From: Heterocephalus glaber
Lineage: Eukaryota; Chordata; Mammalia; Rodentia; Bathyergidae
Assembly (NCBI RefSeq): GCF_000247695.1
Contig: NW_004624880.1
Location: forward strand, 1,988,308 to 2,052,307
Length of the DNA stretch: 64,000 nucleotides
Reading direction: 5' to 3'
A program made the translations under genes and the position numbers. Shown in pieces: positions 1 through 11,580 of the stretch; the first letter of the stretch is position 1; each line of letters opens with the position of its first letter. Under the pieces are notes generated by a model. It did no database searches. It was given only the letters and a program-made list of their open reading frames with translations, and was not told the origin of the DNA.

Positions 1-370
1 TAAGAGAATAAAGCAAACCATATTTGCTGTCATGGATAATTGGGGAAGTCTGGGGAAAAGAAGGTGTCACTTTGAGGATGGGATAAAGAAGACGGTGAAG
101 CTCCTGGTCCATACCCAAGGGTAGGTGATGTGACACACAAAATGATGAAGATACTATGGCCCTTAAGAATGTTTCTTCAGGAAAGGAAAAATGATGAGAA
201 ATGGAAAAAATGGAAATAGAGTCTTTGTAAATAGGGAAGGGTGGAGGGCGTGAAGGGAGGGCTAGGAGTGGGGAAAGAGTAAGAACCAAGATGCATTATG
301 TAAAGGTACAATTCCCAATGAGAAATGTAAGTGTGTTGTATACCTACAATGTACCAATAAAAGAATTTAT
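1..370 (+). mobile_element. L1 3' end (purine-rich 3' UTR)
   Basis: A G/A-rich tract at about 180-280 is followed by a tail containing AATGTACCAATAAAA. The same tail recurs at 58970-59117 and, inverted, at 30655-30905 and 63815-64000, so this is one repeated L1 family. The 5' part lies outside the window. Confidence 0.6.
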
Positions 371-377
371 TAGGTAA

Positions 378-465
378 CTTTTTTTTTTTTGGTACTGGGG
401 ATTGAACTTGGGACCTTGCGCTTGCGAGGCAGGTGCCGGAACCACTGAGCTAAATCCCCGGCCCT
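378..465 (-). mobile_element. tRNA-derived ID-like SINE
   Basis: Full length, antisense, with a T tail. Target duplication AAAAGAATTTA at 359-369 and 469-479, so it landed in the L1 tail. Confidence 0.9.
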
Positions 466-510
466 TGTAAAAGAATTTAATAAAGAAAAAAAAAAGAATG
501 TTCCTTCAAG

Positions 511-598
511 GGCTGGGGGTATAGCCTAGTGGTGCTGTGCCTGCCTAGCAAGCATAAGGTCCTGAGTTGAATCCCTGGTACTGCAAAAAAAAAAAAAA
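511..598 (+). mobile_element. tRNA-derived ID-like SINE
   Basis: Sense copy with a 14-A tail; target duplication GTTCCTTCA on both sides. Confidence 0.88.
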
Positions 599-692
599 GT
601 TCCTTCAGGATGCTAATATATTATTAGTGAGAGGCAAAGAGAACAAACCTTTTGTAAAGAAGAGTTTATAAGTATACTTCAGCAATTGTGGG

Positions 693-838
693 GTTTTTTT
701 TGAGACAGGTTCTCAATATGTAGTCCAGGCTGGCCTTGAACTCACTATGTAGCCCAGGCTGGCCTCAAATTCACAGCAATCCTCCTGCCTCAGCTTCTCC
801 AATGTTGGGATTATAGATGTGCACCACCATGCCCAGCT
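693..838 (-). mobile_element. B1-like SINE with internal duplication
   Basis: Antisense copy with two copies of the CCAGGCTGGCCT segment. Exact 13-bp target duplication TACTTCAGCAATT at 675-687 and 838-850. Confidence 0.9.
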
Positions 839-930
839 ACTTCAGCAATTTAAAAAATATTCATAGCCCTTGCAAAATGATTCCATTGTCAGGAACTTAT
901 AGTAAAGACATAATCAATTATAATGTCCAT

Positions 931-1036
931 AGGTCTGGCCTATAGCTCAAAGGTAGAGAGAGCACTTGGCTACATGTGGGAAGCCCTGGGTTCCATCCCC
1001 AGCACTGCAAACAAACGAACAAAAACAATAAAAATC
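931..1036 (+). mobile_element. ID-like SINE, older copy
   Basis: Ends in an A-rich (AAAC)n tail; duplication TATAATGTCCA at 919-929 and 1037-1047. Confidence 0.8.
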
Positions 1037-1114
1037 TATAATGTCCAAAAATGTAAAAAGGTATACAAATACCACCACAAATTAAATGCCTCCAAATAGG
1101 AAAGTGGCTAAGTT

Positions 1115-1201
1115 GGGCCAGGTATTTATCTCAGTGGTGCCACTGCCTGCCTTGCAAGCACAAGGTCTGAGTTCGATCCTCAGTACCAAAAAAAAAAAAA
1201 A
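1115..1201 (+). mobile_element. tRNA-derived ID-like SINE
   Basis: Flanked by near-identical GGAAA(G/A)TGGCTAAGT on each side. Confidence 0.88.
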
Positions 1202-1447
1202 GGAAAATGGCTAAGTGAATTATGATTCCTGGCTCCAGACCATTGGATAGAATGCTGCTAGCGATACCAATAACAAAAGAGTTGTGATTTGGGTAAGTGC
1301 TCATGATATAATGTTGAATAATAATGAGAAGACTACAGAACTGTATACATAGTAAAAACCTCTAGTGTGTCAATGTATAAATTCATGGGAAAAAAAAAAA
1401 AGATTGGAAAGAACCATGTACTGAAATGTTACAGACTGGTTACAGTT

Positions 1448-1543
1448 GGGCCAGAGATTTAGCTTAGTGGCACCCCGCCTGCCTTGCAAGTGCAAGGTCC
1501 TGAGTTTAATCTCCAGTACAGGGGGTGGGGGTGGGGGATAAAA
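1448..1543 (+). mobile_element. tRNA-derived ID-like SINE
   Basis: The tail is G-rich (GGGGGTGGGGGTGGGGG) rather than A-rich. Duplication TGGTTACAGTTG at each end. Confidence 0.85.
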
Positions 1544-1583
1544 AGTGGTTACAGTTGATTATTATCTTTATTATCCAAGTGTT

Positions 1584-1745
1584 TTTTCTTCTGTTTCATT
1601 TTATGGTACTGAGGATTGAACCCACTAAGCTCTTTTTCTTTTATTTTATTTTTGAGACATTGTCCCTCTAATTGCCCAGGCTGGGTTCAAATTTGCAGTC
1701 CTCCTGCCTTGGCCTTGCAGAGTGCTGGGCTCCTAGACATCTATC
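1584..1745 (-). mobile_element. B1+ID composite SINE
   Basis: A shortened ID-like part (1605-1632) is fused to a B1-like part (1650-1745), both antisense. Confidence 0.65.
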
Positions 1746-1840
1746 ACTTATGACCCATGTTTTGTATGCTAAGTATATATAACTTTTATTTTTAAAATGT
1801 TACTTTAAAATTGCTAATCATCCATGTGCTACTTGTTTAG

Positions 1841-2400
1841 ATGGCTCTCTCTCTCTCATTAATGCCAGAGCCTTCCAACTGTCCCCCATCCTTCTGGGCC
1901 AACTTTCCTGTGCAGCCTTCTGCCTCTAGGGCTATGTTCCATTGGCTCAGTAGTCAGGCCAGTCCACGGGCACCTGTTGCCTCTAGACAGGAGGTAGCAT
2001 TTCAGCTCCTTACTGTTCCTGCACTACCAGTCCCTTTTAAGCCTATTCATCATGCACGTTCTTTCCTCTACTTAATGGTCTGTTCCCTCCTTTCCTACCT
2101 GGGAAATGTTCCCCTGGCCTTTGAGGTTACCCCTTCTGGGAAACTTTTCCTTTGATTCCCAAGCAGAGCTGGGAACTAGTTGCTATTTGCTCTGCTACCC
2201 AAAGACTTTTGCTCATAGCTCCATTTTAGCAAATACCAGAATTTGCTGAGATAAATGTATCTGAATGTCTCCTCACATAAGATCATCTGATTGGGAAGAT
2301 GAAGTTTGACTTCATTGGTCTTGCTGTGCCCAATGCCTGGCACAGAGTCACTGCCTAGTGACAAACACACTGAAACTGGCCCCTGAACTGGGATGGAGGA
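1841..2400 (+). mobile_element. Probable degraded L2 fragments
   Basis: The pyrimidine-rich stretch (CCTTCTGGGAAACTTTTCC) followed by TGCCTGGCACAGAGTCA resembles the 3' part of L2. The 104-codon frame at 1841-2155 has no splice context and no known family, so it is not called as a gene. Confidence 0.35.
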
Positions 2401-2612
2401 CGCAGCTGGGAGTACCAGTGGAGACATTACCAGTGGAGAACAGATTGTCCTTGTAAGATGACTGTGAGTGATCTCCAGGCCTCAGAGTGGCAAGAAAAAC
2501 CAGACTTCATATGCAGCAAAACATATTTAAGATACCCAAAGAGAGGAAGTTCCACATGTTGCTATCATTGGTGTGGCTGAATGATTGGGTTAGGAATTCC
2601 TTAAGAGAGGAA

Positions 2613-2766
2613 GGAGCTGAGCACAGTGGCACACACCTGTAATCCCAGGTACTTGGAGGCCAAGGCAGCCTGGGCAACTTAGCAAGACCCTGTCTCAACA
2701 TTAAACTTTAAAAAGCCTGATGTTATACCTCAGTGGTAGATTCAATCCCCAATTTTCCTTCACCCT
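2613..2766 (+). mobile_element. B1+ID composite SINE
   Basis: B1-like part 2613-2700 (CACCTGTAATCCCAG) joined to an ID part 2714-2760, ending in the purine microsatellite that follows. Confidence 0.75.
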
Positions 2767-2890
2767 ATAAAGAAAAAGAAAAAGAAAGAAAGAAGGAAGG
2801 AAGGAAGGAAGGAAGGAAGGAAAGAAAGAAAGAAAGAAGGAAAGAAAGAAAGAAAGAGAAAGAAAGTAGGAAAGAAAGAAAGAATAAGGG
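2767..2890. repeat. Purine microsatellite (GAAA/GGAA)n
   Basis: About 120 bases with essentially only A and G on the + strand, probably expanded from the tail of the SINE before it. The open frame over it is low-complexity lysine/arginine/glutamate and not a gene. Confidence 0.95.
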
Positions 2891-2900
2891 GGAAACTTCC

Positions 2901-4780
2901 TATTTAGAAGAGGGGTTGGGCACTATTCTAGGGCACTTGAGGATGGACAAGATGACCTCAGCAAGGCCTAGGCTTTAGTGTGTTGTCTGAGGAAGTGGGC
3001 TGGAGGCTCTGCTTCCTCCTGGAGCCCAATGTGGTTCTGCTGTAGACCCAGGCAGGTTTCCATGTCAGCTGCACTTCCCAGCCCAGATCAGCAATTTGAA
3101 GCTACAGCCTCGCAGACAAAGATGACTGTGTTAAGAGTAGGCCCGATTACTCACGAAACTCATCAGGGCTCTTGGCTCCACGGCACTAATTAGCATCGTA
3201 ATACATATATAAATATATGTGAGGCCTGTGGATTCCCCTGGAAGTCCTGGAGGCCCTCAGAGCCAAAGCAAAATCTTGCTCTTTCTTTGCACCTCCTCTT
3301 GGACCTTCAGAGCCCGGCTGCCTCAGAGGAGCCCCTGTGTTGTGAGGATTCTCCTAGCAGGGGCCCAAAGCTCTCATGAAAAAAATAGACTCTGTGTCCT
3401 TTGGAGGACCAGAGCTCACTTCTGCCCCTCCCAACCTTGTATCAGGGTGTCTGAAGACTAGTGATTCCCCACTACCTTCTAATTCTGCCCAGATCTTGGC
3501 TGGATGCCACATAGCAGACTGGAAACTGCATAAACCAGGGGAGGGCAGGGGCAGGAGGGTTGAGGAAGAGATATCATGACCCAGGGCTTTGTGTTCTTAA
3601 AGGACTCCCAATCTAATGGAATATACAATATCGAGAAGGAAGAACAAAAAGTGAAAAGCCAAGGCACAGAACTCTCCCCAGAGGACTGTAAATAAGAATA
3701 TAAGCAGCAGTGTGTGAACCTTGTAGATTTCAGAGATGGGACAGAACAGGACAAGAAGGAAGTGCTGCTGGATCCAATCCCAGAGGGCTTCTTGAAGGAG
3801 GTGAATTTAGATTACTGATTACTGCATGGGGACAACTGACCAGCTGTCTTATCCCCCTTCTGGAGGCAGTGCTGAAGGTAACTGAATGGCAAAGAGAAAA
3901 GCAGCCCAAAGTTCCTGACACTCCAACACCCCTGCCTCATAAAGGCTAAGTGGCCCACCCTGTAGTTTCCAAGTCTGGAAAGAAAGAAGGGCTCTCATAG
4001 AAAGAGTACAAAATGACATCAGGAGAATCCCACTGTGGATGGGGACAGCCAGTGCAGTGGCCTGTGGTGCCTGGCTAGAGCTGGAGTGCCCTGGCCCAAC
4101 TGTCAGGTGTGATGCCACCATGCTGTCCTGTCCACATACATGGCCATACATGGTCTCCCCCACTGCAGCCTGCTGTGAGAGAAAAACGCATGTGCCTCAT
4201 GTGCAGTGGATGGGGCAGTGGATGAAGAGGGGAAAGAATATGAATGAGGGGGCAGATTCTCAGCCCCTGGCAGTATTTCTTAGCTCTGATACTTACAGAA
4301 AGATTTCCCCAGTGCCACTTCCCTTTGTTGACCTTGGTAGGCTCACAGTTCTGTCACTTATGAAGGAGTTTCTGATTTTCGGAACCATCTTCTGCAGCAG
4401 GCAGTCTGTTTCTCTTCCCTGGGTCTGATAAGAGAGATTATATGCTCTTCATTCACTTCTCAGGGGACTGGGAAATTCTCCTGCTCTACAGCAGCTTCCT
4501 GTTGCTCAGAAAAAGAGGCAGGTTCAAAACTAGGAAGAACTTTTGCTTTTCCTGAGGTCTTCAACTTGAAGTCCATCAGATGATATCAGGAGGACCCAGA
4601 GAGGTCATTAACTTTAACACAAAGACACCAGAAGGAGGGGGTGGCTCATCCAGAGCCCTGGTTGTCATCTACAGTCATCTCCTTGTCACTATGTTAAGAG
4701 GTAGTGTGGAATGGCTGCTACTGCACAGTCTGCGGTTCAACTGGCCCTGCATCACATTCCATCTCTTGGAGTTGGTGGCT
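2901..4780. other. Intron sequence without recognised elements
   Basis: Unusually repeat-poor and moderately GC-rich for this window. Short frames occur on both strands, none with a recognisable domain. Confidence 0.5.
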
Positions 4781-4839
4781 ATCAAACTTCAGATACATTG
4801 TTGAACATCTCTGAGTTCCTCAGCTGCCCAAAACAAAGA

Positions 4840-5000
4840 ATGATAATACTTGCTCTGTAAGACTATTGATATTGCTATGTGCCAATATGTTCATACTATG
4901 TTTAGCACTGTGCTAAACATTGTATGTCTATTACCTCAAAGAACCTAGTGCCATGCCTGGCACACAATAATTAGCCGTAATGCTTACTACATTCACACCC
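4840..5000 (-). mobile_element. Ancient MIR or L2 fragment
   Basis: CACTGTGCTAAACATTGTATG and CATGCCTGGCACACAATAAT are typical of old mammal-wide repeats. Confidence 0.4.
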
Positions 5001-6224
5001 AAGCAATCTGCATTACCTATTAGCTATGGACGGGTCCCACCTTCGATAGCAGATTTATGAGACAAAAAGACTCCTATGGTTTCCAGTTTCAGAAAGTTAG
5101 AAAGAACTTGCTCAGGTTGGGCTCTCTCACTGACCTGTCCTTCCACTGGGGAAAGGTTGCTGGCCTTTGAGTCCAAACACAGCCTGCTCTCATCTTGTTT
5201 AAACAAGGCTGGGAGGCAGGCAGGCTCCCTGCGGTTGGGGAGGAAGAAGCGAGGGCTGTTTGGGATTCCATGCAGACTCTGGGCTATTGAAGTTGTCAAG
5301 CTGACACACAAGCTCTGTCAGGCTCCGTGCTCTTGGTATTCTGGCTGCCTCCCCCGATGACCATTTATAGTCAATTCCTCTGAAGAAAGTGTAGCCCTGG
5401 GGTTGGGGAAAAGAGATGAAGTTGGAGAAGAGGCACCTGGATGTGGCGAGGCCAACAGTTAACTACCAGAAACCTTACGTCCAAGCGCCAATTTCCAAGA
5501 ATTTGGGCTCACCTGCTCCCCCTTCAGGCCTGTAAGGCAAGAACAAGTCAGTTGTGGAAGGGAGTTTGGAAGGTGGTGGCTGGTGGGATTATGGCCACAA
5601 ATCATGAGTCTTGATGTGTGACGAATCCATCTGGCTTTGTAGTAGGGAATTCAGTCCTCATGCCCCTTGGACTTTTATTTTTCATTGAAGTTTAATTCAA
5701 GACCCTTTTAAGCATATGGAAGCAGCAAACCTTTAACAGCTTGGGAAGTTAAAAGACAGCTAGACAGTTGCCAGTCTAATCTGATCATTCAGCTGTGGCA
5801 AGTGCTGCCTTCTGCATCACCCTGGTTTCACGTATCTGCCTGGGAGAGGTCAGTAGCGGGGTGCCTGGATCCTAGGTAGAGCCTGTGCTTTCAGTCTCTA
5901 TGGATTAAGGGAAGGGGTTAGAATAAGTCCCTGCAGACTTATGGTTGGATAAAAAGAGCAGTGTCCTCAAAGCCACTGGGTAGATTTCCACCAAATCAGT
6001 CAACTTAAAATAATGATGCAAAAAGGAGTAAAGCTTATTGGCTGCTGAGGCCATGGGGAATCAGCGTGTTAAGATGGTTACCATGAACACCATGGAGCTG
6101 TATGCATCTGCCTGAATGCACAATGACAATAATGCCCTTGTTAATCATGACAGGGACAGCTAAAGGCCAAGGAATGGTCAGAGACATGGACAGTGATGGA
6201 CAAGAGACATTAGTGTTATGTGCT
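5001..6224. other. Intron sequence without recognised elements
   Basis: No SINE or LINE signature seen and no credible coding frame. Confidence 0.45.
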
Positions 6225-6425
6225 AATACCGGATACTAGGTTGGGGTTTCATGCACAGTAGTTGTTTTTTTTATGTTTATAACCCTGAGGGATATAAGTA
6301 TTCATTCTTATTTTACAGAAAAAAGAAACTAAGGATCCAACAGATCAAGTAAATTGCTGAAGATTTCAGACTTAGCATATTGTGGAGCTGGGATTCAAAC
6401 TGCTTTCTAGTTTCAAGCTATTTTT
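6225..6425 (-). mobile_element. MIR
   Basis: TTATTTTACAGAAAAAAGAAACT and GGAGCTGGGATTCAAAC read as an antisense MIR core. Confidence 0.75.
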
Positions 6426-6849
6426 AGTCACCTGTTTATACCAAAGGTTAGGTACTTGTTCAGAACACTCCCTTTGAGGATGCTGCATCAGGAGGCAGTG
6501 GCAGACCAGGAATTGCTATGTGACTATGAGGATCCTTCCATCAGGCTAGCAAAAACAGGAGAAGCTATCTCTAGTCTAAAGAGGTGTTGGTTTTTAGCAA
6601 AATTCCTTGTCCCATACACAGCGTGGAATGATACTGTAAAAATAACATTTTTATAGTTCCTTTTTCTAGAACTTTGTAGAAGTCATGACCCTACTGTTAT
6701 GACATCTTTTCTTCCTTGGCCAAATTAAAACATGCTTGATTATATTACAAGAGTCTTTGGTTAGTTTCAGTTTAGAGAATTCTGAAGTTAGTCTTACTAA
6801 CTTTAGGAGTTTATTATCACCTTTTTGGAACATACAAGTGCAAACCACA

Positions 6850-7160
6850 ACTTCATTTGTTCATCTAAATCTATTGAACACTTACTGAGCATATGCCTGA
6901 TCCTGGGTTCAATAGTTGGAGCAGGAAAATGGATAAAGTTAGCTCTTCCCATGTGAAGCATAAACAAGCGCAATGTAATATGTGCCAAATCATAATGTTT
7001 TAAATCTATGCAGGTAGCCATTCTTACTTGACTGTTTTTCATTCACTATCAAGTAAAATCATTGAATTCCTACTAATTGTAAGGCCTTACTTTAGGAATT
7101 GGGAAAACCAAGGTAATCTACCAAGGGAGACAAATAAATAAACCATACGATCCAGAGCGG
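6850..7160. mobile_element. Ancient mammal-wide repeat fragments
   Basis: Two stretches of the TTGAACACTTACTGAGC and TGAATTCCTACTAATTG type, old and diverged. Confidence 0.4.
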
Positions 7161-7267
7161 GTAAATAACCATAACAGTAGACATATTACTATTGATTTGC
7201 TTAGAAGTATATATTATTTAGTACCTCACTTGGAGCAGAGCAAGCAAGCACTGAAAACATGGTAGGA

Positions 7268-7360
7268 GGGCCAGGGATTTAGCTCAGTGGTTTCTTTGTC
7301 TGCTGCGCAAGTAAAAGGACCTGAGCTCGATCCCCGGTACCAAAAAACAAAAACAAAAAC
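7268..7360 (+). mobile_element. ID-like SINE, CTGCTGCGCAAG subfamily
   Basis: Carries GTCTGCTGCGCAAG instead of the commoner GCCTGCCTCGCAAG. Duplication ACATGGTAGGA / ACCATGGTAGGA. Confidence 0.9.
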
Positions 7361-7828
7361 CATGGTAGGATATGTTGTTATGTCGCTTTGCCCTGTTATA
7401 TCACTATTACCATTATTGATGTCTATACATAAACATTTGGTCAAGTAATTTGGATTTTTCTGATAAATATAAAATTGGAACAGTGTCATAATTTCTCCAT
7501 TTGACAGAGGGAATCCAGGTAGGTAATTTAAGTGGATCCAGGATACAATGAGTTGGTGTAAAGATACAAAAAACAAAAATAAAAAAATAAAAAGCAGAGA
7601 CACTATGGCTCTCTCTAGCTCTCAACCTTAGACCCCATAAGCTGGTCATTAGCCTGGTCCTCTTGGCCTCAATGCATCCTTATTCTGACTGTATTCCTAA
7701 CCCCTGATGACCCAGTCCTGAAAATACCTGGCACTGCCTTAGGATCTTCGCCCTCCCCTACTCCCTATGCTCAGTAGGTCGCCAGGCCCTGGTGCCCAAT
7801 GCCCCTCTCACTTCCCCATGCCTTCAGA

Positions 7829-7950
7829 TCAAGATTACCAGGGCTCTTGGTAAAATGCAGACTCTGACTCAGTAGGGATATGGGGGCAAGGTTCTGTGTT
7901 TCTCACAATGTCCCATGTGATGCTGATTCCAAGACCACACTTTGAGTGAC
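7829..7950 (+). mobile_element. MER5A-type hAT DNA transposon fragment
   Basis: CTTGGTAAAATGCAGACTCT, GACTCAGTAGG and TGATGCTGATTCCAAGACCAC match the MER5A pattern. Confidence 0.65.
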
Positions 7951-7959
7951 AAACTGTGG

Positions 7960-8535
7960 ATTATAACTCCCAAATACCACTTTCAACCACTTTTCTTTTT
8001 CTGGCTCCAGCTCAGCCATGCTTTCTTCTCTGGAGTCTACACCAGCCTCAGCCTTCTAAGTGTTCTCCCTACCTACAGCCTCTCTTTCTACTCCGTCTTG
8101 CAGACATCTGCTAAATTAATCTTTCTATACTATAACTTTCCCGATGTTACTCCCTACAGAAACACCTTCAGTCACTCCTCCCTGACTAGCACACTGAACA
8201 CGAATTTCTCCAATTGAAGTAACACCTGTAGCCGGTGCCTTTTCTATGGGAACACTCTCACTTCCCACTGATTTATCCTACTCTTAATCTCCATTGTTCC
8301 TTTGCTCTGGGGACTTTGTGGATCTTCTCCCTCCCACTGATCTTCTTTCCGATTGCCAATTGTGGCCCTAAGCTCCCCTTCCTCAGCACCCGCAATCTCT
8401 CCCTTCTTCAGGGCACAGGTGCCCACTTCCACAGCTGGGAATGATCTTTCCTGCCCCTAAGCTGCCATAGCTCTTTGCCTAAATGTGGTTATTTATGTAG
8501 ACTTTTATCTTCCCTTGTGTGCTATAAGCTTCTTC
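7960..8535 (+). mobile_element. L2 fragment
   Basis: A long pyrimidine-rich stretch with CTCACTTCCCACTG, TTTGCCTAAATGTGG and ATAAGCTTCTTCC, read as the 3' part of L2. The overlapping short frames come from this repeat. Confidence 0.5.
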
Positions 8536-8538
8536 CTC

Positions 8539-8562
8539 TCTCTCTCTCTCTCTCTCTCTCAG
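8539..8562. repeat. (CT)n microsatellite
   Basis: About twelve CT units. Confidence 0.95.
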
Positions 8563-8819
8563 CAAATCCCGCAGCACCTCCTGCAGTGCCTTGCTCCCAG
8601 AAAGCCCTCAATTAATTCATCTTAGGTGCCTCAAAGATCTATACCCCAGTTCCTTTTAATGGGTCTCTGCTCTATTTGCATTATTTATGTTCCTGTTTTG
8701 GATGTGTTTTAGCATTCTAAACCACCTCAAATCCTTTTTGGAAACTGGTGAGCTATAAATCATAGATAATCAGCTGCATGAGTAGATACTCAGGAAATGT
8801 TTATTAAATGAATAAATGG

Positions 8820-9090
8820 ACACCTTCCTCAAGTCTGAGGAAAGAACAGGTTGCTGTCTCTTCTCTGTCCTTCCTGCCTCTGGCCCTTTTGCTCGTGTGT
8901 CCCTCTACAAGGTCTTCTCACAGTTTTTTGGAATCCTGCTCAACTCCAGGGTGAGCACTGGTTTTTCCAGAAATTACCTTGTGAATAGAACTGTTCTGTG
9001 TTGTTCAATAACATTCAGCTTAATATCATCCACTAGACTGTGAGCCCCTTCATGTCAGGGCCTGTATTCTCAGCATCCCTGCACCTCTCA
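8820..9090 (+). mobile_element. L2 3' fragment
   Basis: TCCACTAGACTGTGAGCCCC followed by CAGGGCCTGTATT is the diagnostic L2 3' segment. Confidence 0.65.
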
Positions 9091-9099
9091 TGTTGGCAG

Positions 9100-9358
9100 C
9101 ACAGTGGTTCCCAATCCCAGATCCATGTATACTGCAGCTTTGCAGATACAGCCTCTAGAGGCCCACACCTCCACACTGCACACCAGGTCTACTGAATCAG
9201 GTGGTACTCAAATTTGAGCATGTATGCATGATAGCACCTGGAGGGCTTACTAAGGTCCAGATTGCTGCAACCCACCCCAAGAGAGTCTGAAGCTAAGAAT
9301 TTGCATGCATAATAAGTTTTCAGATGATGTTGATACTGGTCTGAAAACTACTCTTGGA
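9100..9358 (+). mobile_element. Two adjacent MER5A-type fragments
   Basis: 9100-9207 (CACAGTGGTTCCCAAT to TACTGAATCAGGTGG) is followed directly by a second copy, 9208-9358 (GCACCTGGAGGGCTTACTAAG to GTCTGAAAACTACTC), in the same orientation. Confidence 0.6.
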
Positions 9359-10021
9359 AGACTGCTCCTTTGGGGGTGGAGGACAGACATTTTGTATTTA
9401 AAGAAAAAAATCAGTGCCTCTCACATTCAGGCTGAGCATGACTGGTTTAGCACATGGTAAGGGCATGATAACTATTTAACAGGATAAATTATTTGCTCTA
9501 TCTGTCTTAGTTCTACCTTTCCAAATAGATTATAAGTAATTTGAGGTTAGAGACCAAGTCTTACACTGTTGCCCTTACAAATGCCACCAGAGCCCAGGGC
9601 TTGTCCCAGGGCTGAGCACTGTGTGGGCACCCTGTGCCTGCCTCCCTCTGGTCCAGAAACTGTCTGTCCTGCCCCCTTTCTAGTGTTGCTGGCAGAGTAG
9701 ACGTAATGTTGCCTATTTCCATCAATAAACAGGAGAGCAAGTTCTTTGTTGACTTCTTTGAAACATTCAAGTCTGAGATGTTTACAGAGGACGAGGCTTC
9801 AAAATGAAAAGTGAAGCAGAACTGAGCTGCTCAACACATCTTAGGAAATCAAATCAAACACTTGTCTCTAACATGAACCATCCCAATAATCCTGCATAAT
9901 TCATTCCCCGCTCCCCAAGTTCTCATGTACCATATCTGCTGCGCTCTCTGATTTTCCTTGAAATACACAGTCACTGTCCATGTGAGCCAGACTTTGGGAA
10001 GTCATTAAAAACTTCAGTGAA

Positions 10022-10052
10022 GTGCTCGCTTCGACAGCACATGTACTAAAAA
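10022..10052 (+). pseudogene. 3'-truncated U6 snRNA insertion
   Basis: GTGCTCGCTTCGACAGCACA followed by TGTACTAAAA matches the first 31 bases or so of U6 snRNA with two changes (GGC to GAC, ATA to TGT region). It stops where the U6 sequence would continue TTGGAACG. It is bracketed by a 16-bp direct repeat with one mismatch, AAAAACTTCAGTGAAG at 10007-10022 and AAAAACTGCAGTGAAG at 10048-10063. There is no poly(A) tail. The U6 promoter is internal-free (Pol III type 3) and no upstream PSE/TATA is expected here, so it should be inert. Confidence 0.85.
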
Positions 10053-11099
10053 CTGCAGTGAAGACACTTGGTGAAACTTGCTTCTAAGCCCTGTCTTCCC
10101 CCAAATGTCAGTAATTATTTACCTTCTTAGGAAAAACATTACATTCATGAGCATATAGCAGGATTATTTAAATAAATTCTTACCACCAAGGTCTATTTTG
10201 TGGTTCTCTGAACATTTAGGACCTTGTTACAAAAACGAAATCATCACCATCAGGCAGGAGGTCTTAACAAACAAAGATGTTTATAAACAGAGATGTTAAG
10301 AAACAAACATGGTCCATGGTCAAAAAGATTAATCGCTTCCTCTTTTTTTTCTCTTTTGGGCTAGACACTGAAAAAAAAAAAGCAACAAGTATTAATTGAG
10401 CGAGTTCACAGAGAATTATGGAAGATACCTGCACGTCCTTGCAGACTCGGGGGTCATGCAAGCCTCTGAAAGCTGCCCTCCTGTGTCCCCCTAGCACACC
10501 TGGGCATCTCACCACTGTCCTAACACTTGCCTTATTGTGTGGTAATTGTCAGTTGCCTGTCCCTTATTCCATTAAGTGTGAGATAATTATTTCAAGATTG
10601 AAGCAGTAGAGAAAAGCTATGTAAATTAATACTGATGCAGAACACCAGTTTTAAGCATTAGGTGGCTCCATCCAAAACACAACATGTTCTCATTTAAATC
10701 TAAGCACACTGAGTGGCTTCCCTCACCTGCTTGGAGGGTCGAATTGGCTGCCTGTGGCATGATGACCCATGAGACATGAGGAGACATGGTTTACCCTTCT
10801 CACCCATCACCTCTCTGTCCCTTCCTCCTACCTAATGTCATGTGCAGGCTCACCCCATGGCAGTCCACACAGCTCCATCTTCACATGTGCTCACTGGTAA
10901 TCTGGTATGAGCACATTCCAGAAGGTCCACAAGCTGATACTCACCTTCTCATAAACAGTAATGTTAGTAGTTCCTAGGAGATACGGGTTTTTTTCTGGGT
11001 CTTCCAGACACAATTTTAATCATTAAAATCACACACACATATTCAAATTTAAGCATATTCATTTCTTTAATGCTTTGACAGATCTTGGATCTTCCCCAC

Positions 11100-11240
11100 C
11101 TTTTCCAGATGTCTTAGAACCAAACCTGGATAGAAACTACTTCATGAACTTCTTAAGGGAACAACTATCTTTTGTATTTTCATCCCCAGTGCCTAGCACA
11201 CAAAAGGAGGCTCAATGAATTTGCCGCAGAGTAGCAATAG
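11100..11240 (+). mobile_element. L2 3' end
   Basis: CATCCCCAGTGCCTAGCACA and GGCTCAATGAATTT form the classic L2 3' terminus. Confidence 0.6.
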
Positions 11241-11249
11241 TCATGGCTA

Positions 11250-11580
11250 ATATTCACTGAACATTTTCCTTGTGCCACACAGTATGAAGCCCTTTATGTA
11301 CAATTTTATTTAATTCTAAAAACTACCTTTTGCATGATGTATTCTAGCACCATACTTTGTAGATTAAGACAACCTGGGGCTCACAGGGGTGAAGAAACTT
11401 GCCCAAGGTCAACAATTGGAGGCAATAAAACAGACTAGTTTTTTGTTTTTTCCTTTACGTTGCCAGGAATTGAACCCAGGGCCTCATGCTTTTTGGGAGG
11501 CACTGCACTGCTGGGCTACATCCCTAGCAAGACTTTGAAACTAGATCTGTCTTAATTCTAAATGCCCATGTTTAACCCAG
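11250..11580 (-). mobile_element. MIR interrupted by a SINE
   Basis: GAAACTTGCCCAAGGTC is the antisense MIR core. The SINE at 11437-11528 splits it. Confidence 0.7.
11437..11528 (-). mobile_element. ID-like SINE, older copy
   Basis: Antisense: GGAATTGAACCCAGGGCCTC ... CTGGGCTACATCCCTAGC. Confidence 0.8.

Noticed and set aside
378..465. Functional tRNA genes suggested by box A and box B motifs
   Set aside because: The copies do not fold as tRNAs (no matched acceptor ends), carry A tails and target duplications, and are dispersed: they are SINEs.
2733..2978. Open frame rich in lysine, arginine and glutamate
   Set aside because: It reads through the (GAAA)n purine repeat and a SINE; no start context or family.
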